Source: Caballeronia megalochromosomata
Lineage (GTDB): Bacteria > Pseudomonadota > Gammaproteobacteria > Burkholderiales > Burkholderiaceae
Direction of reading: 5' to 3'
DNA length: 64,000 nucleotides
Assembly (NCBI GenBank): GCA_001580565.1
Contig: LRBF01000248.1
Coordinates: forward strand, 62,001-126,000
Shown: positions 1-9,401 of the stretch, in pieces
Layout: each line of letters opens with the position of its first letter
Numbering within the stretch: the first letter of the stretch is position 1
The notes under the pieces: generated by a model
The model's input: the letters and a program-made list of their open reading frames with translations, nothing else
What the model was told of the DNA's origin: nothing
Databases searched by the model: none
Program-made: the position numbers and the translations under genes

Positions 1-1
1 C

Positions 2-166
2 GTGCTCGCGGCGGACATCGCGCTGTCGGCATCGATCCAGAAAGCCTTCGCGCTCGACTATTCGATCACCGGCTCCTGGAGCAAACCCGTCGTTAAGCGC
101 CTCAATGGCGATCAGGGTAAGATCGAAACACCCGCTGCCGCCGTGGTTCCGTCCGCTGCCCGCTGA
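2..166 (+). CDS. C-terminal end of a YhdP-like AsmA-family protein (partial)
   Basis: An open frame enters from the left edge and stops with TGA at 164-166, giving 54 residues. The readable tail contains DYSITGSWSKPVVKRL followed by a Pro/Ala-rich end. This beta-strand plus Trp pattern resembles the C-terminus of the large AsmA/TamB-like YhdP proteins that carry phospholipid between the membranes. In Burkholderiaceae a yhdP gene commonly lies just upstream of a nitrilase-family gene and tldD, which is the order here. The identification therefore rests mainly on context plus a short C-terminal match. The start and nearly all of the gene are outside the window. Confidence 0.55.
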   Translation: MLAADIALSASIQKAFALDYSITGSWSKPVVKRLNGDQGKIETPAAAVVPSAAR

Positions 167-216
167 AAACGGGCGCTCGCGCGAGCCTCGGCGACGCCGT
201 TTTCGTCCCCTTTTTT
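165..216 (+). terminator. possible hairpin terminator after the yhdP-like gene
   Basis: Arms GAAAACG (165-171) and CGTTTTC (198-204) enclose a smaller GCTCGCGCGAGC hairpin. A T-run (211-216) follows, but about seven bases separate it from the stem. The structure is plausible but not canonical, so the downstream amidase gene may still be cotranscribed. Confidence 0.3.
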
Positions 217-232
217 ATCGGCGCATAGAGAC

Positions 233-1063
233 ATGAGCGAAAGATCGACCGATAGCGCGGCGCCGTTTCAGGTCGCCGCGCTCCAGATGGTCAGCACGCC
301 GGACCTCGAACGCAATCTGGCCGACGCCGGACGCCTCATCGCCGAGGCCGCGCGCGGCGGCGCGCAACTGGTGCTCCTGCCCGAATATTTCTGCTATATG
401 GGCTTCAAGGACACCGACAAGCTCGCGATCCGCGAAATGCCCGGCTCGGGACCGATCCAGCAGTTTCTGTCCGACGCGGCGCGCGAGCATCGCGTGTGGA
501 TCATCGGCGGGACGCTGCCGCTGCAATCACCGGAACCGGATCGCGTGCTGAACACGACGCTCGTCTTCGATCCCACGGGCAAGCAGGTCGCGCGCTACGA
601 CAAGATTCATCTGTTCAATTTCGAAAAGGGCGAAGAATCGTTCGACGAAGCGCGCACCATCTGCCCCGGCAGCGAAGTGCGGACGTTCGAGGCGCCGTTC
701 GGGCGCGTCGGGCTGTCGGTGTGCTATGACCTGCGCTTTCCCGAGCTGTATCGCAAGCTCGGAGATTGCGCCCTGATGGTCGTGCCTTCCGCGTTCACTT
801 ACACGACCGGCAACGCGCACTGGGAGACGTTGCTCAAGGCGCGCGCCGTGGAGAATCAATGCTACATGCTGGCCGCGGCGCAAGGCGGCAGGCACGAGAA
901 CGGGCGCCGCACGTGGGGCCACAGCGTGCTGATCGATCCGTGGGGCGAGATCGTCGCCGTCAGAGATGAAGGCATGGGCGTGGTGGCGGGCGGCATCGAT
1001 CTGCAACGTATCGCGGCCGTGAGGCAGAGCTTGCCGGCTTATCGACATCGCGTGATCGGATGA
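233..1063 (+). CDS. carbon-nitrogen hydrolase, nitrilase superfamily (Nit1/NitA-like omega-amidase)
   Basis: This 276-residue protein is a full-length single-domain nitrilase-superfamily amidase. The catalytic triad is visible: Glu51 in LLPEYF, Lys124 in YDKIHLF and Cys164 in SVCYDLRFPELYR. The LRFPELYR context after the Cys matches the Nit1/Nit2 branch. Members of that branch are known to deaminate alpha-keto acid amides, including deaminated glutathione produced by transaminase side reactions, so metabolite repair in the cytosol is the likely role. The ATG at 233 is preceded by a purine-rich ATAGAGAC. The gene lies between the yhdP-like gene and tldD, a common betaproteobacterial arrangement. 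The exact substrate cannot be read from sequence. Confidence 0.9.
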   Translation: MSERSTDSAAPFQVAALQMVSTPDLERNLADAGRLIAEAARGGAQLVLLPEYFCYMGFKDTDKLAIREMPGSGPIQQFLSDAAREHRVWIIGGTLPLQSPEPDRVLNTTLVFDPTGKQVARYDKIHLFNFEKGEESFDEARTICPGSEVRTFEAPFGRVGLSVCYDLRFPELYRKLGDCALMVVPSAFTYTTGNAHWETLLKARAVENQCYMLAAAQGGRHENGRRTWGHSVLIDPWGEIVAVRDEGMGVVAGGIDLQRIAAVRQSLPAYRHRVIG

Positions 1064-1184
1064 TCGCGCAGCTTACTCAACTGATGACTTGAAGACGCGG
1101 ATTTCTTCCCGCAACTGAGCCGACTGAATCAGACCGTAGAATAGTCTGCAATTCGTCCGAAATATCACACGCAATAGGCACCGC

Positions 1185-2651
<1,467 letters not shown>

Positions 2652-2656
2652 TCTTT

Positions 2657-2680
2657 ATGCGGATTTTCCGCATCGGATGC
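2657..2680 (+). terminator. hairpin immediately after tldD
   Basis: A perfect 7-bp inverted repeat, ATGCGGA (2657-2663) and TCCGCAT (2667-2673), starts five bases after the tldD stop. It is followed by a weakly T-rich GTTTGTTTG. A near copy of the same hairpin occurs at 2710-2725. One or both may end tldD transcription. Confidence 0.45.
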
Positions 2681-2742
2681 GTTTGTTTGCGGCGTCGCCG
2701 CGTGTCCTGATGCGGATTGTCCGCGTTTTCGTCGTTGCAGGC

Positions 2743-2772
2743 TTGTCAGCACCGTACGTTTGAGGTTATAAA
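2743..2772 (+). promoter_or_regulatory. candidate sigma-70 promoter of the aroG leader
   Basis: TTGTCA (2743-2748) and TATAAA (2767-2772) are separated by 18 bases, giving a predicted start near 2779. That is about 30 bases before the leader-peptide ATG and about 205 bases before aroG. Confidence 0.6.
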
Positions 2773-2809
2773 AGCAGTCACAACTTTTATCGAACACCTT
2801 CGATCCATC

Positions 2810-2890
2810 ATGTCCGCCAAGTTTTATTTTTATTTTTTTGGCATCTCAAGCCGCTGGCGGATCGAGAGGGGTGAGTCGTACACAGGTTGA
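2810..2890 (+). CDS. aroG leader peptide (26 residues, Phe/Tyr-rich)
   Basis: A 26-codon ORF (ATG 2810, TGA 2888-2890) lies between a candidate promoter and an intrinsic terminator upstream of aroG. Residues 5-10 read FYFYFF, six consecutive codons for phenylalanine and tyrosine, with one more Tyr near the end. These are end products of the pathway that aroG starts. The run sits just after RNA segment 1 (2813-2819) and before segment 2 (2852-2861), as expected for a ribosome-stalling leader. There is no strong Shine-Dalgarno sequence before the ATG, the weakest part of the case. I read it as a regulatory peptide like E. coli PheL, acting by being translated rather than as a product. Confidence 0.75.
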   Translation: MSAKFYFYFFGISSRWRIERGESYTG

Positions 2891-2940
2891 ACAGACCTAA
2901 TTCCCGAAAAAACCGCCAGCGAGTCTGGCGGTTTTTTTTC
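2813..2940 (+). promoter_or_regulatory. transcription attenuator of aroG (four-segment leader with terminator)
   Basis: Four segments can pair alternately. Segment 1 is TCCGCCA (2813-2819) and segment 2 is CGCTGGCGGA (2852-2861); 1 pairs with 2 over seven bases. Segment 2 pairs with segment 3, CCGCCAGCG (2913-2921), over nine bases to form an antiterminator. Segment 3 also pairs with segment 4, CTGGCGG (2925-2931), to form the terminator stem, followed by eight T residues (2932-2939). A ribosome stalled at the Phe/Tyr codons 2822-2839 would mask segment 1 and free segment 2 for antitermination. When charged tRNA is plentiful, 1:2 and 3:4 form and transcription stops before aroG. The arrangement is seen directly; the mechanism is inferred. 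Confidence 0.78.
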
Positions 2941-2983
2941 GCCTTGTTTAGTTCGAATTGCACGCCGCCGTAGGAGAACAGAA

Positions 2984-4057
2984 ATGCCCCCGCACAATAC
3001 CGATGATGTTCGTATCCGTGAGCTGAAAGAGCTGACCCCGCCCGCGCATCTGATCCGCGAGTTCCCCTGCGCCGAGCCGGTTTCGGAGCTGATCTACAAC
3101 GCGCGGCAGTCGATGCATCGCATTCTTCATGGGATGGATGACCGGTTGATCGTGATCGTCGGGCCCTGCTCGATTCATGATCCCAAGGCGGCTATGGAGT
3201 ACGCGGGGAAGTTGATCGAGCAGCGCAAGCGGTTCGCGGGGGAACTGGAAATCGTGATGCGCGTGTATTTCGAAAAACCGCGTACGACGGTTGGGTGGAA
3301 GGGGCTCATCAACGATCCGTATATGGATAACAGCTTCAAAATCAATGACGGGTTGCGGGCTGCGCGTGAGTTGCTGATGCGGATCAATGAGATTGGTCTT
3401 CCCGCCGGCACTGAGTATCTCGATATGATCAGCCCACAGTACATTGCTGATCTGATTTCGTGGGGAGCGATCGGGGCGCGGACTACTGAATCTCAAGTGC
3501 ATCGTGAGCTTGCCTCCGGTTTGTCGTGTCCGGTGGGGTTCAAGAATGGTACTGACGGTAATGTGAAGATCGCTGTGGACGCGATAAAGGCGGCTTCACA
3601 GTCGCATCATTTCCTTTCTGTGACGAAGGGCGGGCATTCGGCGATTGTTTCTACTGCGGGGAATGAGGATTGTCATATCATTTTGCGCGGCGGTAAGGCG
3701 CCTAACTACGATGCGGCGAGTGTGGATGCTGCTTGTAGTGATATCGGGAAGGCTGGTTTGGCTGCGCGGTTAATGATTGACGCGAGTCATGCTAATAGTT
3801 CGAAGAAGCATGAGAATCAGATTCCGGTTTGTGAGGATATTGGGCGGCAGCTTGCTGCGGGGGATGAGCGGATTGTTGGCGTGATGGTGGAGTCGCATCT
3901 TGTTGCTGGGCGGCAGGATCTGAAGGAAGGTTGCGAACTCACGTACGGGCAAAGCGTGACCGATGCTTGTATCGGGTGGGATGAGAGTGTGAAGGTGCTG
4001 GAAGGGTTGGCGCAGGCGGTTAAGCAGCGGCGAGTAGTCCGCGGCGGAGGCAATTAA
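2984..4057 (+). CDS. aroG: 3-deoxy-7-phosphoheptulonate (DAHP) synthase, class I
   Basis: The enzyme condenses phosphoenolpyruvate and erythrose 4-phosphate to DAHP, the first step of the shikimate pathway. The 357-residue protein has the AroF/G/H family signatures GPCSIHDPKAAMEYA (substrate binding), GGHSAIVSTAGNEDCH and the metal-site segment DASHANSSKKHENQ. AGGAG at 2972-2976 precedes the ATG. Which amino acid inhibits the enzyme is not decided by sequence; the leader rich in both Phe and Tyr suggests dual control of transcription. Codon third positions shift from the usual C toward G and T from about 3300 to the end, unlike neighbouring genes. It appears monocistronic. Confidence 0.95.
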   Translation: MPPHNTDDVRIRELKELTPPAHLIREFPCAEPVSELIYNARQSMHRILHGMDDRLIVIVGPCSIHDPKAAMEYAGKLIEQRKRFAGELEIVMRVYFEKPRTTVGWKGLINDPYMDNSFKINDGLRAARELLMRINEIGLPAGTEYLDMISPQYIADLISWGAIGARTTESQVHRELASGLSCPVGFKNGTDGNVKIAVDAIKAASQSHHFLSVTKGGHSAIVSTAGNEDCHIILRGGKAPNYDAASVDAACSDIGKAGLAARLMIDASHANSSKKHENQIPVCEDIGRQLAAGDERIVGVMVESHLVAGRQDLKEGCELTYGQSVTDACIGWDESVKVLEGLAQAVKQRRVVRGGGN

Positions 4058-4138
4058 GTCAGTAAGCGGTCGCTTCAGGCGGCGACCGCCTACTCCGACA
4101 GCGGAACTTCCCTGCTGCGCAGTGGTAAGCGCGGTAGC

Positions 4139-4348
4139 TCACTGAATCCTGGCGGCCTTCCAATAGGCGGCATTTCTTCCGTCTTTTTCAACCTCTCGGT
4201 AATCGTGCATGTCAAAGTCGCAAACGAACGTGGCGGCCGCGTCCCAAGCGACATTGAGTAATTGCATGCCAACAATTTCAAATTCGTCGGAAGCAGGGAA
4301 CGCAGTAATCGCAATGACACTGACAAATAAGCAGTCAAATGCAATCCG
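4139..4348 (-). pseudogene. orphan open frame directly after the adenosyltransferase stop (possible gene remnant)
   Basis: Between aroG and the adenosyltransferase gene, the minus strand stays open for 69 codons in the same frame as, and directly after, the adenosyltransferase TAA, ending in TGA at 4139-4141. It has no good start codon near its beginning; the first internal ATG lies mid-frame without a Shine-Dalgarno sequence. The residue mix looks protein-like, with segments such as DEFEIVGMQLLNVAWDAA and DFDMHDYREVEK. Base composition is clearly lower in GC than the surroundings. I do not recognise the family. It could be a 5'-truncated remnant of a lost gene or a chance open frame. Confidence 0.25.
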
Positions 4349-4912
4349 TTAAGCATTCGACCCTCTAGGCGAGTCCCATAGAACGTCAACGCCACCGTCA
4401 GCTCGATTTAGTACGCGCGCCAACACGAACATCAAGTCTGACAACCGATTCACATACCTCCGCGGCGCCTCGTTAACTCCCGCGGTCTCTATACGCCCCA
4501 GCGCCACAATCGCCCTCTCCGCCCTCCGACAAACCGTCCGCGCCACATGCGCCAACGCCGCCGCCCTAGACCCGCCCGGCAAAATAAACTCCTTCAACGG
4601 CGGCAACGTCGCGTTGTACTCTTCCAGCCAGGCATCCAGTCGCGCAAGATGAGAAGTCTGAATCATCGAGTGCCCGGGAATCGACAACTCTCCACCGAGA
4701 TCAAACAAATCATTCTGAATCTGCGTCAGCGCGGCTCTAACATCCGAAGGCATCGGCTCACACAGCAAAACGCCGATACACGAATTCAACTCATCGACAT
4801 CGCCGATCGCGGCGATACGCGCATCGTCCTTCGATACGCGGCTGCCATCGCCCAACCCCGTAGTCCCATCATCCCCGGTACGCGTGGCGATCTTGCTCAA
4901 GCGGTGACCCAT
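4349..4912 (-). CDS. ATP:cob(I)alamin adenosyltransferase, PduO type
   Basis: The enzyme transfers the 5'-deoxyadenosyl group of ATP to cob(I)alamin to make adenosylcobalamin. The 187-residue product begins MGHRLSKIATRTGDDGTTGL, where TRTGDDGTTGL is the ATP-binding hallmark of the PduO/MMAB family. The RTVCRRAER helix and the RYVNRLSDLMFVLAR segment carry the conserved Arg, Asp and Asn residues of the active site. The ATG at 4912 has GGGAG upstream; the frame stays open further upstream but without family similarity, so this start is preferred. The gene diverges from the FAD dehydrogenase gene. Codons in its second half are richer in G/T than the genome norm. Confidence 0.92.
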   Translation of the reverse strand: MGHRLSKIATRTGDDGTTGLGDGSRVSKDDARIAAIGDVDELNSCIGVLLCEPMPSDVRAALTQIQNDLFDLGGELSIPGHSMIQTSHLARLDAWLEEYNATLPPLKEFILPGGSRAAALAHVARTVCRRAERAIVALGRIETAGVNEAPRRYVNRLSDLMFVLARVLNRADGGVDVLWDSPRGSNA

Positions 4913-4946
4913 CGCTGACTCCCTGATAAGCACAAAAATCCGACCC

Positions 4947-4952
4947 ATTATA
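4947..4952 (-). promoter_or_regulatory. -10 box of the adenosyltransferase gene
   Basis: A perfect TATAAT on the minus strand lies 34 bases upstream of the ATG at 4912. No good -35 is visible at 17 bases, so only the -10 is claimed. Confidence 0.45.
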
Positions 4953-5119
4953 GGCACGCCCCCGCGCCCCGCCGGCCTTCCCCCCGACGGCGTAAAATGA
5001 GATAACCACCGTACGGCATTTCGCGCCAATCGCAAAAAACAAGCCACTCGCAAGGCAGCACACAAACGCCGCATCGCGCAAGCCAAGAACACAAATCCGC
5101 ACCGCCCGGAGACACGCAC

Positions 5120-6538
5120 GTGAATCACCCCACCGAACACCAGGCGCTCCAGAAACGCCCCTTCCCCGCCGCGCTTCTCGACGCCCTGAAGCAAACATTC
5201 GCCGACCGCGTCTCGACAGCGCAGGCCGTGCGCGAACACCACGGCCGCGACGAATCGCCGTTCGACCCCCAACTCCCCGACGCCGTCGTCTACGCACGCA
5301 GCACCGAGGACGTGCAGACCATCGTCAAACTCTGCGCCGAACACGACGTCCCGATCATCCCCTACGGCAACGGCTCCTCACTCGAAGGCCATCTGCTCGC
5401 GGTGCAAGGCGGCGTCTCCATCGACCTGTCCGAGATGAACCAGGTCGTCTCGATCAACGCCGAAGACCTCACGGTGACCGTGCAACCCGGCATCTCCCGC
5501 AAGCAACTGAACGAAGCGCTGAAGGACACCGGCCTCTTCTTCCCGATCGATCCCGGCGCGGACGCGAGCATCGGCGGCATGTCCGCGACGCGCGCCTCCG
5601 GCACCAACGCCGTGCGCTACGGCACGATGCGCGAAAACGTCCTCGGCCTCACCGTCGTGCTCGCCGATGGCCGCGCCATCAAGACCGGCACGCGCGCGCG
5701 CAAATCGTCGGCGGGCTATGACCTCACGCGTCTTTTCGTCGGCTCGGAAGGCACGCTCGGCGTCATCACCGAAATCACCGTGCGCCTCTATCCGCAGCCC
5801 GAAGCGATTTCCGCCGCCGTGTGCGCGTTCCCGTCGATGGGCGACGCCGTGCGCGCCGTCATCGAAACCATTCAGATGGGCGTGCCGATCGCGCGCGTCG
5901 AGTTCGTCGACAAGCTCGCCGTGCGCGCGATCAACCGTCACTCGAACCTGACCTTGCGCGAATCGCCGATGCTGTTCTTCGAATTCCACGGCACCGAAGC
6001 GGGCGTCAAGGAACAGGCGCAGACCGTGCAGGACATCGTCGCGGAGAACAAGGGCGAGGACTTTGAATGGGCGACGCGCCCCGAAGACCGCAGCCGTCTG
6101 TGGAACGCGCGCCACTCGGCCTACTTCGCGATGCTGCAACTGAAGCCCGGCTGCCGCGCCGTCACCACCGACGTCTGCGTGCCGATTTCGCGGCTCGCCG
6201 AATGCGTCGAGGAAACGGAAAAGGATTTGCAAGGCTCGTATCTGCCGAGCCCGATCGTCGGCCATGTAGGCGACGGCAACTTCCACGTTGCGATGCTGCT
6301 CGATCCGAACAAGCCCGAAGAGCTGGAAGAAGCCGAGCGCATCAACAGGCGCATCGTCGGCCGCGCGCTTGCAATGGGCGGCACCTGCACCGGCGAACAC
6401 GGCGTCGGGCTGCACAAGATGGGCTTCATGATCGAGGAGCACGGCGAGGACGCCATCGCGACGATGCGCTCGATCAAACAGGCGCTCGATCCGAAAAACC
6501 TGATGAACCCGGGGAAAATCTTCGCTTTCGAAGGCTGA
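5120..6538 (+). CDS. FAD-binding D-lactate / D-2-hydroxyacid dehydrogenase
   Basis: A 472-residue flavoprotein of the vanillyl-alcohol oxidase fold. An N-terminal FAD_binding_4 domain covers about residues 50-230, with PYGNGSSLEGH and IDPGADASIGGM contacting FAD. The C-terminal FAD-oxidase domain carries GHVGDGNFH and TGEHGVGLHK, the metal and substrate region. Similarity to DLD-type D-lactate dehydrogenases suggests oxidation of D-lactate or a related 2-hydroxy acid to the keto acid, with electrons passed to quinone or cytochrome c. The start is GTG with GGAGA upstream. It precedes glcD by 78 bases and is a diverged paralogue of it. Substrate assignment between D-lactate and glycolate is uncertain. 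Confidence 0.85.
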   Translation: MNHPTEHQALQKRPFPAALLDALKQTFADRVSTAQAVREHHGRDESPFDPQLPDAVVYARSTEDVQTIVKLCAEHDVPIIPYGNGSSLEGHLLAVQGGVSIDLSEMNQVVSINAEDLTVTVQPGISRKQLNEALKDTGLFFPIDPGADASIGGMSATRASGTNAVRYGTMRENVLGLTVVLADGRAIKTGTRARKSSAGYDLTRLFVGSEGTLGVITEITVRLYPQPEAISAAVCAFPSMGDAVRAVIETIQMGVPIARVEFVDKLAVRAINRHSNLTLRESPMLFFEFHGTEAGVKEQAQTVQDIVAENKGEDFEWATRPEDRSRLWNARHSAYFAMLQLKPGCRAVTTDVCVPISRLAECVEETEKDLQGSYLPSPIVGHVGDGNFHVAMLLDPNKPEELEEAERINRRIVGRALAMGGTCTGEHGVGLHKMGFMIEEHGEDAIATMRSIKQALDPKNLMNPGKIFAFEG

Positions 6539-6616
6539 CGAAGTCGCGCAAGATGCACGTATGCACGCACGAATAAGCAAGCGCCACTGATCGCGCAGGC
6601 GTCAAAAGGAGGAGAC

Positions 6617-8161
6617 ATGAACGCACCCGACGAGCTCAAGGCCGAGCAGATGTCGCCCAACCTGCCGCACGAGGACACGCCCGCGCTGACCGAAGATCAG
6701 CTCGCCGCGCGTCAGCGTGAAGTTGTGCAGGCGCTGATGGCCGTGCTGCCGACACACTGTCTGCTCTTTCGCGAGGAAGACACCGCGGCGTACGAATGCG
6801 ATGGCCTCGCCGCGTATCGGCGCCTGCCGCTCGCGGTCGCGCTGCCGGAAACCGAAGCGCAGGTGCAGCGCGTCGTGCAGATCTGCGCGCGTCTTTCCAT
6901 CCCGATCGTCCCACGTGGCGCGGGCACCGGCCTATCGGGCGGCGCGATGCCGATCCGGCACGGCATCGTGTTGTCGCTCGCGCGCTTTCGCAAGATCGTC
7001 GAGGTCGATCCGTACGCGCGCACCGCGACCGTGCAGCCGGGCGTGCGCAACCTCGCCATTTCGGAAGCGGCCGCGCCCTATGGTTTGTACTACGCGCCCG
7101 ATCCGTCGTCGCAGATCGCGTGCACCATCGGTGGCAATGTCTCCGAGAATTCCGGCGGCGTGCACTGCCTGAAATACGGCCTCACGGTGCACAACGTCCT
7201 GCGCGTGCGCGCGGTGACGATGGACGGCGATGTCGTCGAGTTCGGCTCGCTCGGCCCCGACGCGCCGGGCCTCGATCTGCTCGCGGTGCTGATCGGCAGC
7301 GAAGGCATGTTCGCGATCGTCACCGAGATCACCGTCAAGCTGATTCCAAAGCCGCAAACGGCGCAAGTCATCATGGCGAGCTTCGACGATGTCGTGAAAG
7401 GCGGCAACGCCGTCGCGGCGATCATCGCGGCGGGCATCATCCCGGCGGGCCTCGAAATGATGGACAAACCCGCGACGCGCGCCGTCGAGGAGTTCGTCAA
7501 CGCGGGCTACGACCTCGACGCCGCCGCAATCCTTTTATGCGAATCCGACGGCACGCACGACGAAGTCGCCGAGGAAATCGTCCGCATGACGGCTGTCTTG
7601 CGCGAGCACGGCGCGGCGCGCATCCAGATTTCGCGTTCCGAAGCCGAGCGCCTGAAATTCTGGTCTGGGCGCAAGAACGCGTTTCCGGCGGCGGGCCGCA
7701 TCTCGCCGGACTATTACTGCATGGACGGCACCGTGCCGCGCCGCGCGATCGGGCCGCTGCTCAAACGCATCGAAGAGATGGAGAAGAAGTACGCGCTACG
7801 CTGCATCAACGTGTTCCACGCGGGCGACGGCAACATGCATCCGCTGATTCTCTTCAACGGCAACGATCTCGACGAATGGCATCGCGCGGAGGCGTTCGGC
7901 TGCGACATTCTGGAGTGCTGCGTCGAGTTGGGCGGCACGGTGACGGGCGAGCATGGCGTCGGCATCGAGAAAATCAATTCGATGTGCGTGCAATTTTCGC
8001 CGGAAGAGCGCGACGCGTTCTTCGCGGTCAAGCGCGCGTTCGATCCGCCGGGTCTGCTGAACCCCGACAAGGGCATCCCGACGCGCGCGCGCTGCGCCGA
8101 GTACGGCAAGATGCATATCCGGGGCGGGCTGTTGCCGCATCCGGAATTGCCGCGCTTCTGA
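6617..8161 (+). CDS. glcD: glycolate oxidase subunit GlcD
   Basis: The FAD catalytic subunit of the GlcDEF glycolate dehydrogenase, which oxidises glycolate to glyoxylate at the membrane. The 514-residue product has the FAD motif PRGAGTGLSGGAMP near residue 100 and DPSSQIACTIGGNVSENSGG near 160. The C-terminal domain carries FHAGDGNMHPLILF and TGEHGVGIEK. AAAGGAGGAG just before the ATG is one of the strongest ribosome binding sites in the window. It is followed at 143 bases by glcE and then glcF. No GlcC regulator or glcG lies next to the cluster. Confidence 0.93.
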   Translation: MNAPDELKAEQMSPNLPHEDTPALTEDQLAARQREVVQALMAVLPTHCLLFREEDTAAYECDGLAAYRRLPLAVALPETEAQVQRVVQICARLSIPIVPRGAGTGLSGGAMPIRHGIVLSLARFRKIVEVDPYARTATVQPGVRNLAISEAAAPYGLYYAPDPSSQIACTIGGNVSENSGGVHCLKYGLTVHNVLRVRAVTMDGDVVEFGSLGPDAPGLDLLAVLIGSEGMFAIVTEITVKLIPKPQTAQVIMASFDDVVKGGNAVAAIIAAGIIPAGLEMMDKPATRAVEEFVNAGYDLDAAAILLCESDGTHDEVAEEIVRMTAVLREHGAARIQISRSEAERLKFWSGRKNAFPAAGRISPDYYCMDGTVPRRAIGPLLKRIEEMEKKYALRCINVFHAGDGNMHPLILFNGNDLDEWHRAEAFGCDILECCVELGGTVTGEHGVGIEKINSMCVQFSPEERDAFFAVKRAFDPPGLLNPDKGIPTRARCAEYGKMHIRGGLLPHPELPRF

Positions 8162-8304
8162 AGTCTCACGACGCGCGGTGCGCGTTCCGCTATCCATGTT
8201 TCTCCGAGTGTGACGGCGTTAAGCGGCCGGTACAATCGACCGGACAGCCGTCAGTAAGCTGGACACAGAAGTCGAACCGAAATCGACGAACTAGCGGAAC
8301 ACCC

Positions 8305-9393
8305 ATGGAACAGGACGACATCGTCGCCGGCTGGTCGGAGAGGATCGCCCGGGCCACCGAAACCGGCACGCTGCTGCGTGTCCGGGGCGGCGGCACGAAG
8401 GACTGGTACGGTCAGACGCTCCAGGGAGAGATCCTCGACACGCGCGCCTATCGCGGCATCATCGCCTACGATCCGGCGGAGCTCGTCATCACCGCGAGGA
8501 GCGGCACGCCGCTCGCCGAAATCGAGGCGGCGCTGCGCGAGCACAACCAGATGCTGCCGTTCGAGCCGCCGCACTTCGGACGCAACGCGACGCTGGGTGG
8601 CTGCATCGCCGCCGGGCTCGCGGGCCCGCGCCGCGCGTGGACCGGCGCGCCGCGCGATTTCGTGCTCGGCGCGGTCGTCATGAACGGGCACGGGCAAGTG
8701 CTGCACTTCGGCGGTCAGGTGGTGAAGAACGTCGCCGGGTATGACGTGTCGCGCCTGCTCGCCGGATCGCTCGGCACGCTCGGACTGATTCTCGAACTGT
8801 CGATCAAGGTGCTGCCCCGCCCTGTCGCCGAAGCCACGCTGAAATTCGACATGCACGCCACCGACGGCGTGCGCAAGCTCAACGAATGGGGTGGCCATCC
8901 CTTGCCGATCTGCGGCAGCGCGTGGCGCGACGGCACGCTCGCGCTGCGTCTCGCGGGCGCGGAAGCCGCCGTGAAGACGGCCCGCAACACGCTCGGCGGC
9001 GAGGTCGTCGATGCGGTCGAAGCGGACCGTTTCTGGATCGGCATGCGCGAGCAGACGGACCCGTTCTTCGCAGTGATCGAGCCGCGCTCGGCGCTGTGGC
9101 GGCTCGCGTTGCCGTCGATCGCGGAGCCGCTGCATCTGCCGGGCGCGCAACTGATGGAATGGGGCGGCGCGCAGCGCTGGTGGATCACCGACACCGATCC
9201 GCAGACCGTGCGCATCAGCGCGAAGCAGGCCGGCGGCCACGCGACGATCTTCCGCGCCGGTTCCGCCTATGATCGCAATGCAGGTGTGTTCACGCCGCTG
9301 CCCGCGCCGCTGATGAAGATTCATCGTGGATTGAAAGCCGCATTCGATCCGGCGCGCATCTTCAATCGCGCTCGTCTGTATCCCGACTTCTAG
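8305..9393 (+). CDS. glcE: glycolate oxidase FAD-binding subunit GlcE
   Basis: Second flavin subunit of glycolate oxidase, 362 residues. It has the N-terminal FAD-binding half in which LRVRGGGTKDWYG and PFEPPHFGRNATLGGCIAAG are conserved, and a shortened C-terminal domain ending KAAFDPARIFNRARLYPDF, typical of GlcE. ATG at 8305 is chosen because family similarity begins there. The same frame is open for over 1.5 kb upstream, but that stretch is only the shadow of glcD. The stop is nine bases before the glcF start, indicating cotranscription. Confidence 0.93.
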   Translation: MEQDDIVAGWSERIARATETGTLLRVRGGGTKDWYGQTLQGEILDTRAYRGIIAYDPAELVITARSGTPLAEIEAALREHNQMLPFEPPHFGRNATLGGCIAAGLAGPRRAWTGAPRDFVLGAVVMNGHGQVLHFGGQVVKNVAGYDVSRLLAGSLGTLGLILELSIKVLPRPVAEATLKFDMHATDGVRKLNEWGGHPLPICGSAWRDGTLALRLAGAEAAVKTARNTLGGEVVDAVEADRFWIGMREQTDPFFAVIEPRSALWRLALPSIAEPLHLPGAQLMEWGGAQRWWITDTDPQTVRISAKQAGGHATIFRAGSAYDRNAGVFTPLPAPLMKIHRGLKAAFDPARIFNRARLYPDF

Positions 9394-9401
9394 GCGCCTC
9401 G

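Noticed and set aside
4090..4395. 101-codon minus-strand frame between aroG and the adenosyltransferase
   Set aside because: It overlaps the end of a solid gene in another frame, and its residues look non-coding (Leu/Ser/Arg-rich without pattern). The adjacent frame at 4139-4348 looks more protein-like but is itself doubtful.
4913..5119. Cobalamin riboswitch upstream of the adenosyltransferase
   Set aside because: The TATAAT box lies only 34 bases before the ATG, leaving no room for a riboswitch, and no B12-box-like sequence was seen.
4913..5344. N-terminal extension of the cobalamin adenosyltransferase
   Set aside because: It overlaps the divergent dehydrogenase gene and a perfect TATAAT; the family start is at MGHRLSKIATRTGDDG.
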